NCBI RefSeq assembly: GCF_000300535.1
Contig: NZ_AMSH01000019.1
Span: forward strand, 1 to 54,320
Source of the DNA: Bacillus xiamenensis
GTDB taxonomy: Bacteria; Bacillota; Bacilli; Bacillales; Bacillaceae
Direction: 5' to 3'
DNA length: 54,320 bases
Shown: positions 42,692 through 50,110 of the stretch, one piece after another
Layout: each line of letters opens with the position of its first letter
Position numbering within the stretch: position 1 is the first letter of the stretch
Position numbers and translations under genes: made by a program
Notes under the pieces: generated by a model
Databases searched by the model: none
What the model saw: only the letters and a program-made list of their open reading frames with translations
What the model was told of the DNA's origin: nothing

Positions 42692-43687
42692 ATGCATAAA
42701 CAAATTATTTACTTCGGTGCACCTGGTACAGGTAAGAGCCATTCGGTAGATCAAAGTTTGAATCATGTAAATAATGAAAGAGTGTTTAGAGTAACTATTC
42801 ATCCTGAATTTACATACTCTGACTTTATTGGGCAGTTGCTACCAATGAAAGACTCAACAACAGGAGATGTAACATTTGAATTTGCTCCTGGTTCATTTAC
42901 AAGGGCACTGGTTGAAGCTTATCAAAATTATAATGAGCCAGTTTATTTGGTGTTAGAAGAGCTATCAAGAGGTAACGTAGCAGCTATTTTCGGTGATATT
43001 TTCCAACTGTTAGATAGAAATGAATCTTTTGAAAGTAAATTTCCGATTCGAAATAAACAAATTGCTGATGAGATAATTCAATTACCATCTGATGAAATTA
43101 AGTTGCCGTCAAATTTTAATATCATAGGAACTGTCAATGTTAATGATCAGAATGTATTTCCAATGGATACTGCTTTTAAAAGGCGCTTTGATTGGGCGTA
43201 TATCACGAGTTTACCAGTTAAAGATGATGCAGGTAATACAATTCAATCACTTAATAATCCTAAGCTTTATGTGTCACCAGATGATAATCCAGCGAACACA
43301 TTAGAAACAACATGGCAATCTTTTTATACTGCACTAAATGAATTTATTACAGATAAAGAAAATGGATTAGGGAAAAACGAAGATAAACAACTGGGGCAAT
43401 TTTTCCTTGTGTTCAGGGATCAACTAGTTAGTGATTCTCACTCAACAAATCAAACTGTGGCAAATCAAGCGAACATTGAAGTTATGGATATTATGAAAAA
43501 TAAACTGCTCCTATACTTATGGCAAGATGTTCAAGGGCATGTAACATTTAATAATTCTATTAGCCTCTTTGATAATCAAATAAAAAGTTTTGATGATTTA
43601 TATTCAAGTTATGGAGTAAAGAAGGTTTTTAGTGATGCGTTTTTAAATAACTTTTTAATTCCTAATATAAATAGATATCCTTATTAG
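42692..43687 (+). CDS. McrB-like AAA+ NTPase, restriction subunit
   Basis: A 331-aa motor subunit. Walker A is GAPGTGKS (9-16), Walker B is VYLVLEELSRGN (84-95), and TVNVNDQNV (148-156) with DTAFKRRF corresponds to the McrB signature MNTADRS with DxALRRRF. The NTAD motif used by McrB for GTP reads NVND here (149-152). There is no extra DNA-binding domain at the N-terminus, unlike E. coli McrB. It probably forms a ring that drives the PD-(D/E)xK subunit encoded next. It starts 14 bases after the previous gene. Confidence 0.88.
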   Translation: MHKQIIYFGAPGTGKSHSVDQSLNHVNNERVFRVTIHPEFTYSDFIGQLLPMKDSTTGDVTFEFAPGSFTRALVEAYQNYNEPVYLVLEELSRGNVAAIFGDIFQLLDRNESFESKFPIRNKQIADEIIQLPSDEIKLPSNFNIIGTVNVNDQNVFPMDTAFKRRFDWAYITSLPVKDDAGNTIQSLNNPKLYVSPDDNPANTLETTWQSFYTALNEFITDKENGLGKNEDKQLGQFFLVFRDQLVSDSHSTNQTVANQANIEVMDIMKNKLLLYLWQDVQGHVTFNNSISLFDNQIKSFDDLYSSYGVKKVFSDAFLNNFLIPNINRYPY

Positions 43688-43708
43688 GTTGGAACAGGGG
43701 GAGGTTAC

Positions 43709-44959
43709 ATGTCTCTGAAATACTATAATGAAGGTGACATTTTCAAGAAAAGTGAATTAGTTGAAATGGGTTTTGACATTATCGAAAGAGATTACAGGAA
43801 GAGAAATAAAGAAAATGTTAATTCTGGAGAAGTAACAGCGGACTTCGAATATGTTTTTGACTTTTCTGGTTTTTTAATTAATGATAGTTCCGAAATATGT
43901 GCGGTTTTCCCTATAAACTTTAAAGTCTATAATGAACACTCAGATACTAAATTATTATTTAATGTGATTTCAAAACATTTGCAGTTAAGACCTGAAATTT
44001 ATTTTGGTTCAGAATACGGAAAACATTACAAATCCAACTATCCATTTGCAGCTTTTTTTGAGATTTACAATTATTATGAAGAGTACGGGTTATATTTTGA
44101 AGAGAAAAAGTTAATTAAGCCTAACATTGGTGGTAAGATAAACTGGAAGGAAACAATTAGAAGATCAGATAAATATTTGATTAATAATCAACTTTATTTT
44201 TTCCCTTTTTACTATGAGAAGTCTTATCAAAACATAGCATTCTTAACAGAAGCAATGATATTTGTTATAAATCACACAATAGATAAATTTAACTTTATGC
44301 TAGATATGCCTAAAGTGGATGGGTTCGCTTCAGATGAAATTTTTCTCAATAATAGAGAGGGAGTTCTCGAGAAGTTATATAGTATCAGGCAAGAGACTTT
44401 TAAAGATATATTGATTAATCTAATAGATAATTTAATAAATTATTTTTCAAATTTAAAAGAAGGTGGAACTTATTATTTGAAACACTATACGTTTTCAAGT
44501 ATATGGGAAGATGCTGTTAAATTTTATTTGGAAAACCACTTTAAAGAAGTTAAAGATGGAAAACTAAAATTAGAAAGCACTAATACTATAACTAAATTTG
44601 AAAAGCCTGCTTTCAGACCTAATATGGCTAATAACAACCACTTTTTCAGTCCCGATTATTACTTTTCGTCTGGGGAAAATCAATTCATTTTCGATGCTAA
44701 ATATAAAAGAGAAGTTAATGGTATGGATTATAAACAAATCTCGTATTTTTTGTTTTTAAAAAATAAAAGGGAAAACTTAAATGATTTACCAATCTATTCT
44801 TTTACACACTCAGCACTAATACTTCCCGGAGTAAAAAGAGATAGTAAACTCCATTTTAAAATGGACCCTATCTTTAATAAGGAAAATGATGATTTGGTAA
44901 TTTATGAAGAGTACCTAGATATAAGAGAGGTCTTAAAATTCTATACAGGTTTAACTTAG
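43709..44959 (+). CDS. McrC/LlaJI-like PD-(D/E)xK restriction nuclease subunit
   Basis: A 416-aa protein. The C-terminal part has a nuclease core: Asp315 in FFSPDYYF and Asp329-Ala-Lys331 in FIFDAKYKRE, with Glu267 in SSIWEDAVKFYL as a further candidate. This is the arrangement of McrC and LlaJI-type endonucleases. The N-terminal 250 residues are aromatic-rich and may contact the AAA ring. It begins 21 bases after the McrB-like gene. GGGGGAGG precedes the ATG. The nuclease role is inferred from motifs and neighbours. Confidence 0.82.
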   Translation: MSLKYYNEGDIFKKSELVEMGFDIIERDYRKRNKENVNSGEVTADFEYVFDFSGFLINDSSEICAVFPINFKVYNEHSDTKLLFNVISKHLQLRPEIYFGSEYGKHYKSNYPFAAFFEIYNYYEEYGLYFEEKKLIKPNIGGKINWKETIRRSDKYLINNQLYFFPFYYEKSYQNIAFLTEAMIFVINHTIDKFNFMLDMPKVDGFASDEIFLNNREGVLEKLYSIRQETFKDILINLIDNLINYFSNLKEGGTYYLKHYTFSSIWEDAVKFYLENHFKEVKDGKLKLESTNTITKFEKPAFRPNMANNNHFFSPDYYFSSGENQFIFDAKYKREVNGMDYKQISYFLFLKNKRENLNDLPIYSFTHSALILPGVKRDSKLHFKMDPIFNKENDDLVIYEEYLDIREVLKFYTGLT

Positions 44960-44995
44960 ATATTTATATACTTAAAGTTTAAGGGGGAATTCTAT

Positions 44996-46885
44996 ATGGC
45001 GAGTAGTCGTTCATTTAAAAATTATGTGGCAGTAAAATTTGAGGATGAGCTTTTTACCGCCATAGAATCCTTTGTTGAAGAAAATAAATATGATATAGAT
45101 TTCAGACTATACCGTGTTAATAATATCGGTGAAATCTATCTTTCTGACTCTGAAATAGAAGTTCGATATGTTTTTGTTAATAATTTAGTTGGAACAGAGT
45201 TAGAATTCGATGTTATTGTTGAACAATATTTGGAAGTGTTTGATACAAACCATCGCTTAGATGAATCAGAACATATACAAGAATGGTTTCATATTTCATG
45301 TTCAGGTGATATAGAAAGAGAGTTTGAGGACTTTACTATACATAATATTGAGAAATACTATGAGAAAGAGAAAAATAAGAATCCTTTATCAGACAGTCTG
45401 GTACCTATTATTTATAAAAGAGACTTAGAACAGATAGCAAGAATTTTTTTAGAAAAACACTATCCAGAAGCGTTATCAAAACCTATTCCAATAGATACCA
45501 AAGAATTAGCCTATCGAATGGGTCTATCAGTAGAAATGCGTGAGATAACAGAAGATTTATCTGTTTTTGGTCAGATTTTTTTTAGGGATAGTAATTCAGA
45601 ATTTTTTGATAGTGCTCAGGGTATTTATTATAGTGAGGATGTAAGCGCTAAAACGATATTTGTTGATCCTAAAGCATTCTTTTTGCGTAATTTAGGTTCA
45701 GTAAATAATACGATTATTCATGAATGTGTTCATTGGGAATTGCATCGTTTAGCTTTTGAATTAGAACGATTATATAATGACGAATTAACAGCAATAAGCT
45801 GTAAAGTAATCGGTGGTATTGAAGAATCGGATGTTGATTCTGCAAATTGGATGGAATGGCAGGCGAATGCATTAACACCTAGAATTCAAATGCCACTGGC
45901 GATGTTTAAAACGAAAGCATTTGAATTGATTAAACATTATCGAGAGAAGCTGAATACAGCTGAAACTATTGATGTATTAGAAATAGTTGTAGATGAACTT
46001 GCAACTCATTTTGTAGTTTCAAGAGAAGCTGCAAAAATAAGATTGATAGATGTTGGTTATGAAGAAGCTATTGGCGTTTATAATTATATAAATGGTAAGT
46101 ATGTGCCGCCGTATAAAGTTAAGGAAGGGATTTTAAATAGAAATCAAACATTTAGTGTAGATTATAAAAGTTTAGTTATAGAGAGTCTGCATAATCCAAA
46201 CTTAAAAGAATTAATTGATAATGGAACCTATTTATATGTAGATTCACATTTATGTTTGAATTCTCCTAAATATATTGAATACGATATTTTTGGAAAACCA
46301 CGCTTAACTCGATATGCTAAATTGAACATGGAAGAATGCTGTATAATATTCACTTTAACTTTAGATTTTAAAAACAGGTATGGGAAACAATATTATACAG
46401 AGTGTGTACTATTTAAAAATGCTGAAGGTCTAAGTTTTAGAGTAGCATTCGATGGTGATGAAAATATATCATCCCAGGAGAAAGCTGCTTTAATCATTCA
46501 ATATAATAAAGAAGTTAATGATATTTTGAAAAGATTACCTAACCATTTTCCTGAAGCACTAAAAGCATTGATGAAGTGGAAGGATTTAAAGAACGAAGAA
46601 TTAGCTGAAAAATGTCTGTTAAGTTCAAAAACAATTCAAAGAATGAGAAATGAAGAAGGTTATGAACCAAAACTAAGAACTGTTATAGCACTTTGTGTGG
46701 GAATGCAACTCCCGCCTATTTTAAGTAGAAAGCTTATTGAAATTTCCGGATATGCAATTAGGTTTGCTGTAGAAGAACATGCAATGTTTGAGGCGATTAT
46801 AACGGGCTATTATAAAACATCAATCCATGAATGTAATGAGCTTTTAGAAAGTGCAGGATTTAAAATTTTAACATCAGATGAATAA
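44996..46885 (+). CDS. ImmA/IrrE-type metalloprotease fused to a C-terminal HTH domain
   Basis: A 629-aa protein. Residues 1-130 are an unrecognised acidic domain. Residues about 165-350 form an ImmA/IrrE peptidase with the zinc motif His242-Glu243-CV-His246 and a later acidic partner in WMEWQANALTPRIQMP. After a middle region, residues about 535-610 carry a Cro/C1-type HTH (KNEELAEKCLLSSKTIQRMRNE). Such proteases cut phage or ICE repressors and can switch on genes after DNA damage. It follows the nuclease gene by 36 bp with GGGGG before the ATG. It may regulate or guard the restriction system; the target is unknown. Confidence 0.83.
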   Translation: MASSRSFKNYVAVKFEDELFTAIESFVEENKYDIDFRLYRVNNIGEIYLSDSEIEVRYVFVNNLVGTELEFDVIVEQYLEVFDTNHRLDESEHIQEWFHISCSGDIEREFEDFTIHNIEKYYEKEKNKNPLSDSLVPIIYKRDLEQIARIFLEKHYPEALSKPIPIDTKELAYRMGLSVEMREITEDLSVFGQIFFRDSNSEFFDSAQGIYYSEDVSAKTIFVDPKAFFLRNLGSVNNTIIHECVHWELHRLAFELERLYNDELTAISCKVIGGIEESDVDSANWMEWQANALTPRIQMPLAMFKTKAFELIKHYREKLNTAETIDVLEIVVDELATHFVVSREAAKIRLIDVGYEEAIGVYNYINGKYVPPYKVKEGILNRNQTFSVDYKSLVIESLHNPNLKELIDNGTYLYVDSHLCLNSPKYIEYDIFGKPRLTRYAKLNMEECCIIFTLTLDFKNRYGKQYYTECVLFKNAEGLSFRVAFDGDENISSQEKAALIIQYNKEVNDILKRLPNHFPEALKALMKWKDLKNEELAEKCLLSSKTIQRMRNEEGYEPKLRTVIALCVGMQLPPILSRKLIEISGYAIRFAVEEHAMFEAIITGYYKTSIHECNELLESAGFKILTSDE

Positions 46886-46899
46886 ATTTTAAGTTTATT

Positions 46900-46916
46900 C
46901 GGACATGGCATGTCCG
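46900..46916. promoter_or_regulatory. Palindrome CGGACATG-G-CATGTCCG
   Basis: A perfect 8+1+8 bp inverted repeat 15 bp after the protease gene. A near copy stands at 47012-47028. No other copies were noticed in the window. Confidence 0.6.
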
Positions 46917-46949
46917 GTAATAAAACTCCATAACACTATTGTTTTTAAA

Positions 46950-46991
46950 AGCATGAAACTGTGAAAGTTAACAGTTTCATGCTTTTTTTTT
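46950..46991 (+). terminator. Terminator of the restriction operon
   Basis: A perfect 13-bp stem (46950-46962 with 46971-46983) and a run of nine T residues. It lies between the two CGGACATG palindromes. Confidence 0.92.
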
Positions 46992-47011
46992 GTTTGTTTT
47001 AATGCTTAAAA

Positions 47012-47056
47012 CGGACATGGCGTGTCCGGGTCAAGCACTTTTAACTCTCCTATACT
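47012..47056 (+). promoter_or_regulatory. Second CGGACATG palindrome and possible promoter
   Basis: CGGACATG-G-CGTGTCCG (47012-47028) differs from the first copy in one base. TATACT (47051-47056) could be a -10 with only a weak -35. The palindrome would then be centred about 42 bp before the start, a position used by activators. The promoter call is tentative. Confidence 0.45.
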
Positions 47057-47122
47057 GGAATTATCTAATAGAGAAACAGCTGTTATCTATTAAATAAAAT
47101 ATCAAATGCCTGATTTGCAATA

Positions 47123-47299
47123 AGGGCAAAGGATACATATTGAAGTACGCAATCCACACCAGGATTGTAGTGTCTCAATATTAGTACCCTTACCTTGTTG
47201 CGCACTTTTTTAAGTAAAGGTCAGGTTACTAAAGGACAAGTTCTTCATTGTTTGCATCCTTTGCCCTCCGCAAATTGGCGGAGAGGATGCCAAACAATG
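47123..47299 (+). ncRNA. Structured leader RNA with mutually exclusive helices
   Basis: A 12-bp long-range helix can form between 47123-47134 and 47256-47267, enclosing a hairpin (47137-47143 with 47175-47181, inner 47150-47155 with 47162-47167). Alternatively 47246-47260 pairs with 47284-47299 (15 pairs, one bulged base), topped by CTCCGC/GCGGAG, which buries the ribosome-binding site and the ATG at 47297. Both use 47256-47260, so only one can exist at a time. This is the logic of a riboswitch-like leader. The ligand or factor is unknown. Confidence 0.5.
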
Positions 47300-47800
47300 A
47301 CAAAAAAGTACAAAATAAGCCAAAAGAACAGAGAATCTTATATTTACTATTCAGGAGGTAAAAAGATAGCAACCATCGTACCGGGGGAAAATGGTGTAAC
47401 AGAGGTTGATATTGAATATTTACATTCTGAAGATGATCAGGAAGTGGACGAAGGTCGCCGCTATGATTACCGAATTGCTTGTAATTTAGAATCTTATGTA
47501 GATGAAAACGGAGATTCAAAAGCTGAACATAACAAACTTTTAGCAGATTGGGATGCAGATCCATTCAATGAAATTTTGGAAATGGAGAACTGCGAAGAGA
47601 AACAAAAGTTAATCGAACAATTGCACAAAGCAATGGGGCAGTTAACAGATAAACAATTTAGAACCATACAAAAGAAATTTTATGAACAAAAAACAAATGT
47701 TGAGATTGCTGCCGAAGAGGGTGTGACCGAAGCGGCTATCAGAAATCGTTTAAATAAAATATACAGAAGATTAGAAAAACTGATAAGAAAGGGCTCTTAA
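47297..47800 (+). CDS. Sigma-70 region 4-like regulator of the phage module
   Basis: A 167-aa protein from the ATG at 47297. Its C-terminal third (LTDKQFRTIQKKFYEQKTNV, then EIAAEEGVTEAAIRNRLNKI) is a sigma region 4 HTH. The N-terminal part (YDYRIACNLESYVDENGDSK) is common in small phage-type sigma factors that lack a full region 2. An in-frame TTG at 47195 would extend it by 34 residues through the hairpin region and is less likely. It opens the replication module and may switch on later phage genes. Confidence 0.75.
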   Translation: MTKKYKISQKNRESYIYYSGGKKIATIVPGENGVTEVDIEYLHSEDDQEVDEGRRYDYRIACNLESYVDENGDSKAEHNKLLADWDADPFNEILEMENCEEKQKLIEQLHKAMGQLTDKQFRTIQKKFYEQKTNVEIAAEEGVTEAAIRNRLNKIYRRLEKLIRKGS

Positions 47801-47903
47801 TTGAGCCTTTTAAATTTTATTTTAAAAAAGGGGTTCGAAAGGGCATGATTTTTCGCTTACTAGTAAGGGACGAAATAAAACCCTTAGAAAGGAGTGTTTC
47901 CAG

Positions 47904-48107
47904 ATGAGTCTAAAACACAAGGTAATCATCAATGTTAAAGATGAAAATGGTGAGAAAACAAGAGTAGTTGAAGGTAAACGTAAAACTGTACGTAGCCGAA
48001 TGCTAGATTTATTGTTTGGTAAAAAAGTAAATCTGCTTGTTATCACACCTGGTGACTCAGTAGAAACAGTGGAAATAAAAGAAACTCGGAAAGGCGGTGA
48101 GGCTTAA
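47904..48107 (+). CDS. Small phage-module protein, unknown
   Basis: A 67-aa protein, lysine-rich at first and ending with LLVITPGDSVETVEIKETRK. AAAGGAG stands before the ATG. It is followed after one base by the next gene. No known family is recognised. The strand pattern suggests a small beta-rich fold. Confidence 0.65.
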   Translation: MSLKHKVIINVKDENGEKTRVVEGKRKTVRSRMLDLLFGKKVNLLVITPGDSVETVEIKETRKGGEA

Positions 48108-48108
48108 T

Positions 48109-48426
48109 ATGAGCAGAACAAAATTACTTCTTGATGTAGTCACTGATTTGCAAAATTTAGCTGGCTCACTTCAGACGATTGCTGGAGTGTTGGCGAGTAA
48201 TGAAGAATCACCACGAACGGAAGAAAAAGCACCAGTTAAAAAAGCGAAGCCGGAAAAGCAAAAAATATCACTTGAAGAAGTTCGTACACTACTTGCACAA
48301 AAGAGCCAAGCGGGTTTTACATCTGATATTAAAAAGTTACTTGAAAAATATGGTGCAACTAAGTTAAGTGAAATTGAAGAAAAAGACTATGAAGCATTGA
48401 TGAAAGATGCGGAGGAATTGAAATGA
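48109..48426 (+). CDS. Small phage-module protein, unknown
   Basis: A 105-aa protein with a hydrophobic helical start (KLLLDVVTDLQNLAGSLQTI), a basic linker, and a charged C-terminal part with FTSDIKKLLEKYGATKLSEI. The latter resembles the rRNA-style SAP/Rho-N-like helical modules found in small phage proteins, but this is only an impression. It ends in an ATGA overlap with the DUF2800 gene, which implies translational coupling. Confidence 0.7.
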   Translation: MSRTKLLLDVVTDLQNLAGSLQTIAGVLASNEESPRTEEKAPVKKAKPEKQKISLEEVRTLLAQKSQAGFTSDIKKLLEKYGATKLSEIEEKDYEALMKDAEELK

Positions 48427-49553
48427 CGAAACATGCCATTTTATCTGCGTCAGGAGCACATCGATGGATGAATTGTACTCCATCGGCACGTCTTGAATTA
48501 GAGTTTGATGATTCTAGTGGTGAAGCGGCTAAGGAAGGAACAGCCGCTCATGAACTGGGGGAACATAAGCTTAGAGAAGCGTTAAAGATTCCAACGAAGA
48601 AACCAACATCCATTTATGATTCTGAAGAGATGGAACGTTATACCGATGAGTATGTCCAGTTTATCTTGGAAGAACTAGCGGCAGTAAAACAAATAACGAA
48701 AGATCCACTTCTTCTGATTGAACAGCGATTGGACTTTTCAAATTATGTACCAGAAGGGTTTGGAACAGGGGACTGTGTGATTGTTGCGGATGATGTAGTT
48801 CATGTTATTGATTTTAAATATGGACAAGGTGTTTTAGTTGAAGCGGAAAGTAACCCGCAAATGATGCTTTATGCACTTGGAGCACTTAATCTATTTGATG
48901 CGATTTATGATATTGAAGCAGTAAAAATGACCATCTATCAACCGAGGCGTGAAAACATCTCAACCTTTGAAATATCCAAGACCAGTCTAATAGATTGGGC
49001 GGAAAGCACACTTAAACCAAAAGCTGATTTAGCATTTAATGGAGATGGTGAATTTAAGCCTGGTGAATGGTGTAGGTTTTGTAGGGCATCTGTGGAGTGC
49101 AGGGCAAGGGCGGAAGAAAATTTGAAGGTAGCAAAATTTGAGTTTAAAAAGCCACCCTTATTAACAGATGTTGAAATTGCTGAAATCTTACTTCATGTAA
49201 ATGACCTTACTAAATGGGCAAATGAAATATTTGCTTATGCAACAAATGCTGCTGTTCAGCAAGGAAAACAGTGGAAAGGTTTTAAAGTCGTAGAAGGTAG
49301 GTCAAATCGTAAATATGCAGATGAAGAAGCGGTAGCTGAAGCCGCAAAAAAAGCAGGCTATGAAGATATTTATAAGCAAAGTCTGCTGACGATAACCAAC
49401 ATGGAAAAGTTGATGGGGAAAAAGAAGTTTAATGAACTACTTGGTGATTTCATTACTAAGCCAAGAGGGAAACCAACGCTTGTTCCAATAACGGATAAGC
49501 GTCCAGAAATAAATATATCAACAGCAAAAAATGAATTTATGGAGGAGAAATAA
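48423..49553 (+). CDS. DUF2800 phage nuclease, Cas4/RecB-like with iron-staple cysteines
   Basis: A 376-aa protein of the DUF2800 family found in Firmicute phages. It shows a RecB-type nuclease core: His44 (AAHELGEH), Asp117, Asp130 and Lys132 (VIDFKYG) and Gln146-xxx-Tyr150. Cys18 (RWMNC) and Cys217, Cys220 and Cys226 (EWCRFCRASVEC) have the spacing of the 4Fe-4S staple of Cas4 and AddB. It is likely an exonuclease in phage recombination or replication. It overlaps the gene before it and is followed two bases later by the DUF2815 gene. Confidence 0.85.
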   Translation: MTKHAILSASGAHRWMNCTPSARLELEFDDSSGEAAKEGTAAHELGEHKLREALKIPTKKPTSIYDSEEMERYTDEYVQFILEELAAVKQITKDPLLLIEQRLDFSNYVPEGFGTGDCVIVADDVVHVIDFKYGQGVLVEAESNPQMMLYALGALNLFDAIYDIEAVKMTIYQPRRENISTFEISKTSLIDWAESTLKPKADLAFNGDGEFKPGEWCRFCRASVECRARAEENLKVAKFEFKKPPLLTDVEIAEILLHVNDLTKWANEIFAYATNAAVQQGKQWKGFKVVEGRSNRKYADEEAVAEAAKKAGYEDIYKQSLLTITNMEKLMGKKKFNELLGDFITKPRGKPTLVPITDKRPEINISTAKNEFMEEK

Positions 49554-49555
49554 TT

Positions 49556-50110
49556 ATGTCGAAAACAGTAAAAAATCCAACAAAAGTAATTACAGGGGTA
49601 GTGCGTTTATCATATGCCAACGTGTGGGAGCCAAAGTCAATCAATGGTGGAAAAGAAAAATATAGCGTGAGTGTGATTATTCCAAAAAGTGATACAAAAA
49701 CATTAGAAGCGATTGAAAATGCAGTAGATGCTGCAATTGAAGAAGGTCGTGGAAAGTTTGGTGGAAAGATTCCAAACAAGCAGTCGTTAAAATTACCGCT
49801 TCGTGATGGAGATATTGACCGTTCAGATGATGAAGCGTATGCAGATAGTTTCTTTGTTAATGCAAACAGCATTACACCACCACAGATTGTAGATGCTGAC
49901 ATTAATCCAATTTTAGAGCGTTCAGAAGTTTATTCAGGTGTATATGCTCGTGTAAGTATTAACTTTTATGCGTTTAATTCAAATGGTAACCGAGGGATTG
50001 CCTGTGGTCTTGGTAACATTCAAAAGATTCGTGATGGAGAGCCATTAGGTGGTCGTACGGATGCATCGGTAGATTTTGCTACTGATGTGGATGATGACTT
50101 CTTATCATGA
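49556..50110 (+). CDS. DUF2815 phage protein, probable single-strand DNA-binding
   Basis: A 184-aa protein of the DUF2815 family, which regularly sits between DUF2800 and a phage DNA polymerase. Blocks such as RLSYANVWEPKSINGGKEKY and YSGVYARVSINFYAFNSNGN suggest a beta-rich OB-like fold, and the acidic tail (FATDVDDDFLS) is typical of SSB proteins. The role as single-strand binding protein is inferred from these features. It overlaps the polymerase gene by four bases. Confidence 0.82.
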   Translation: MSKTVKNPTKVITGVVRLSYANVWEPKSINGGKEKYSVSVIIPKSDTKTLEAIENAVDAAIEEGRGKFGGKIPNKQSLKLPLRDGDIDRSDDEAYADSFFVNANSITPPQIVDADINPILERSEVYSGVYARVSINFYAFNSNGNRGIACGLGNIQKIRDGEPLGGRTDASVDFATDVDDDFLS

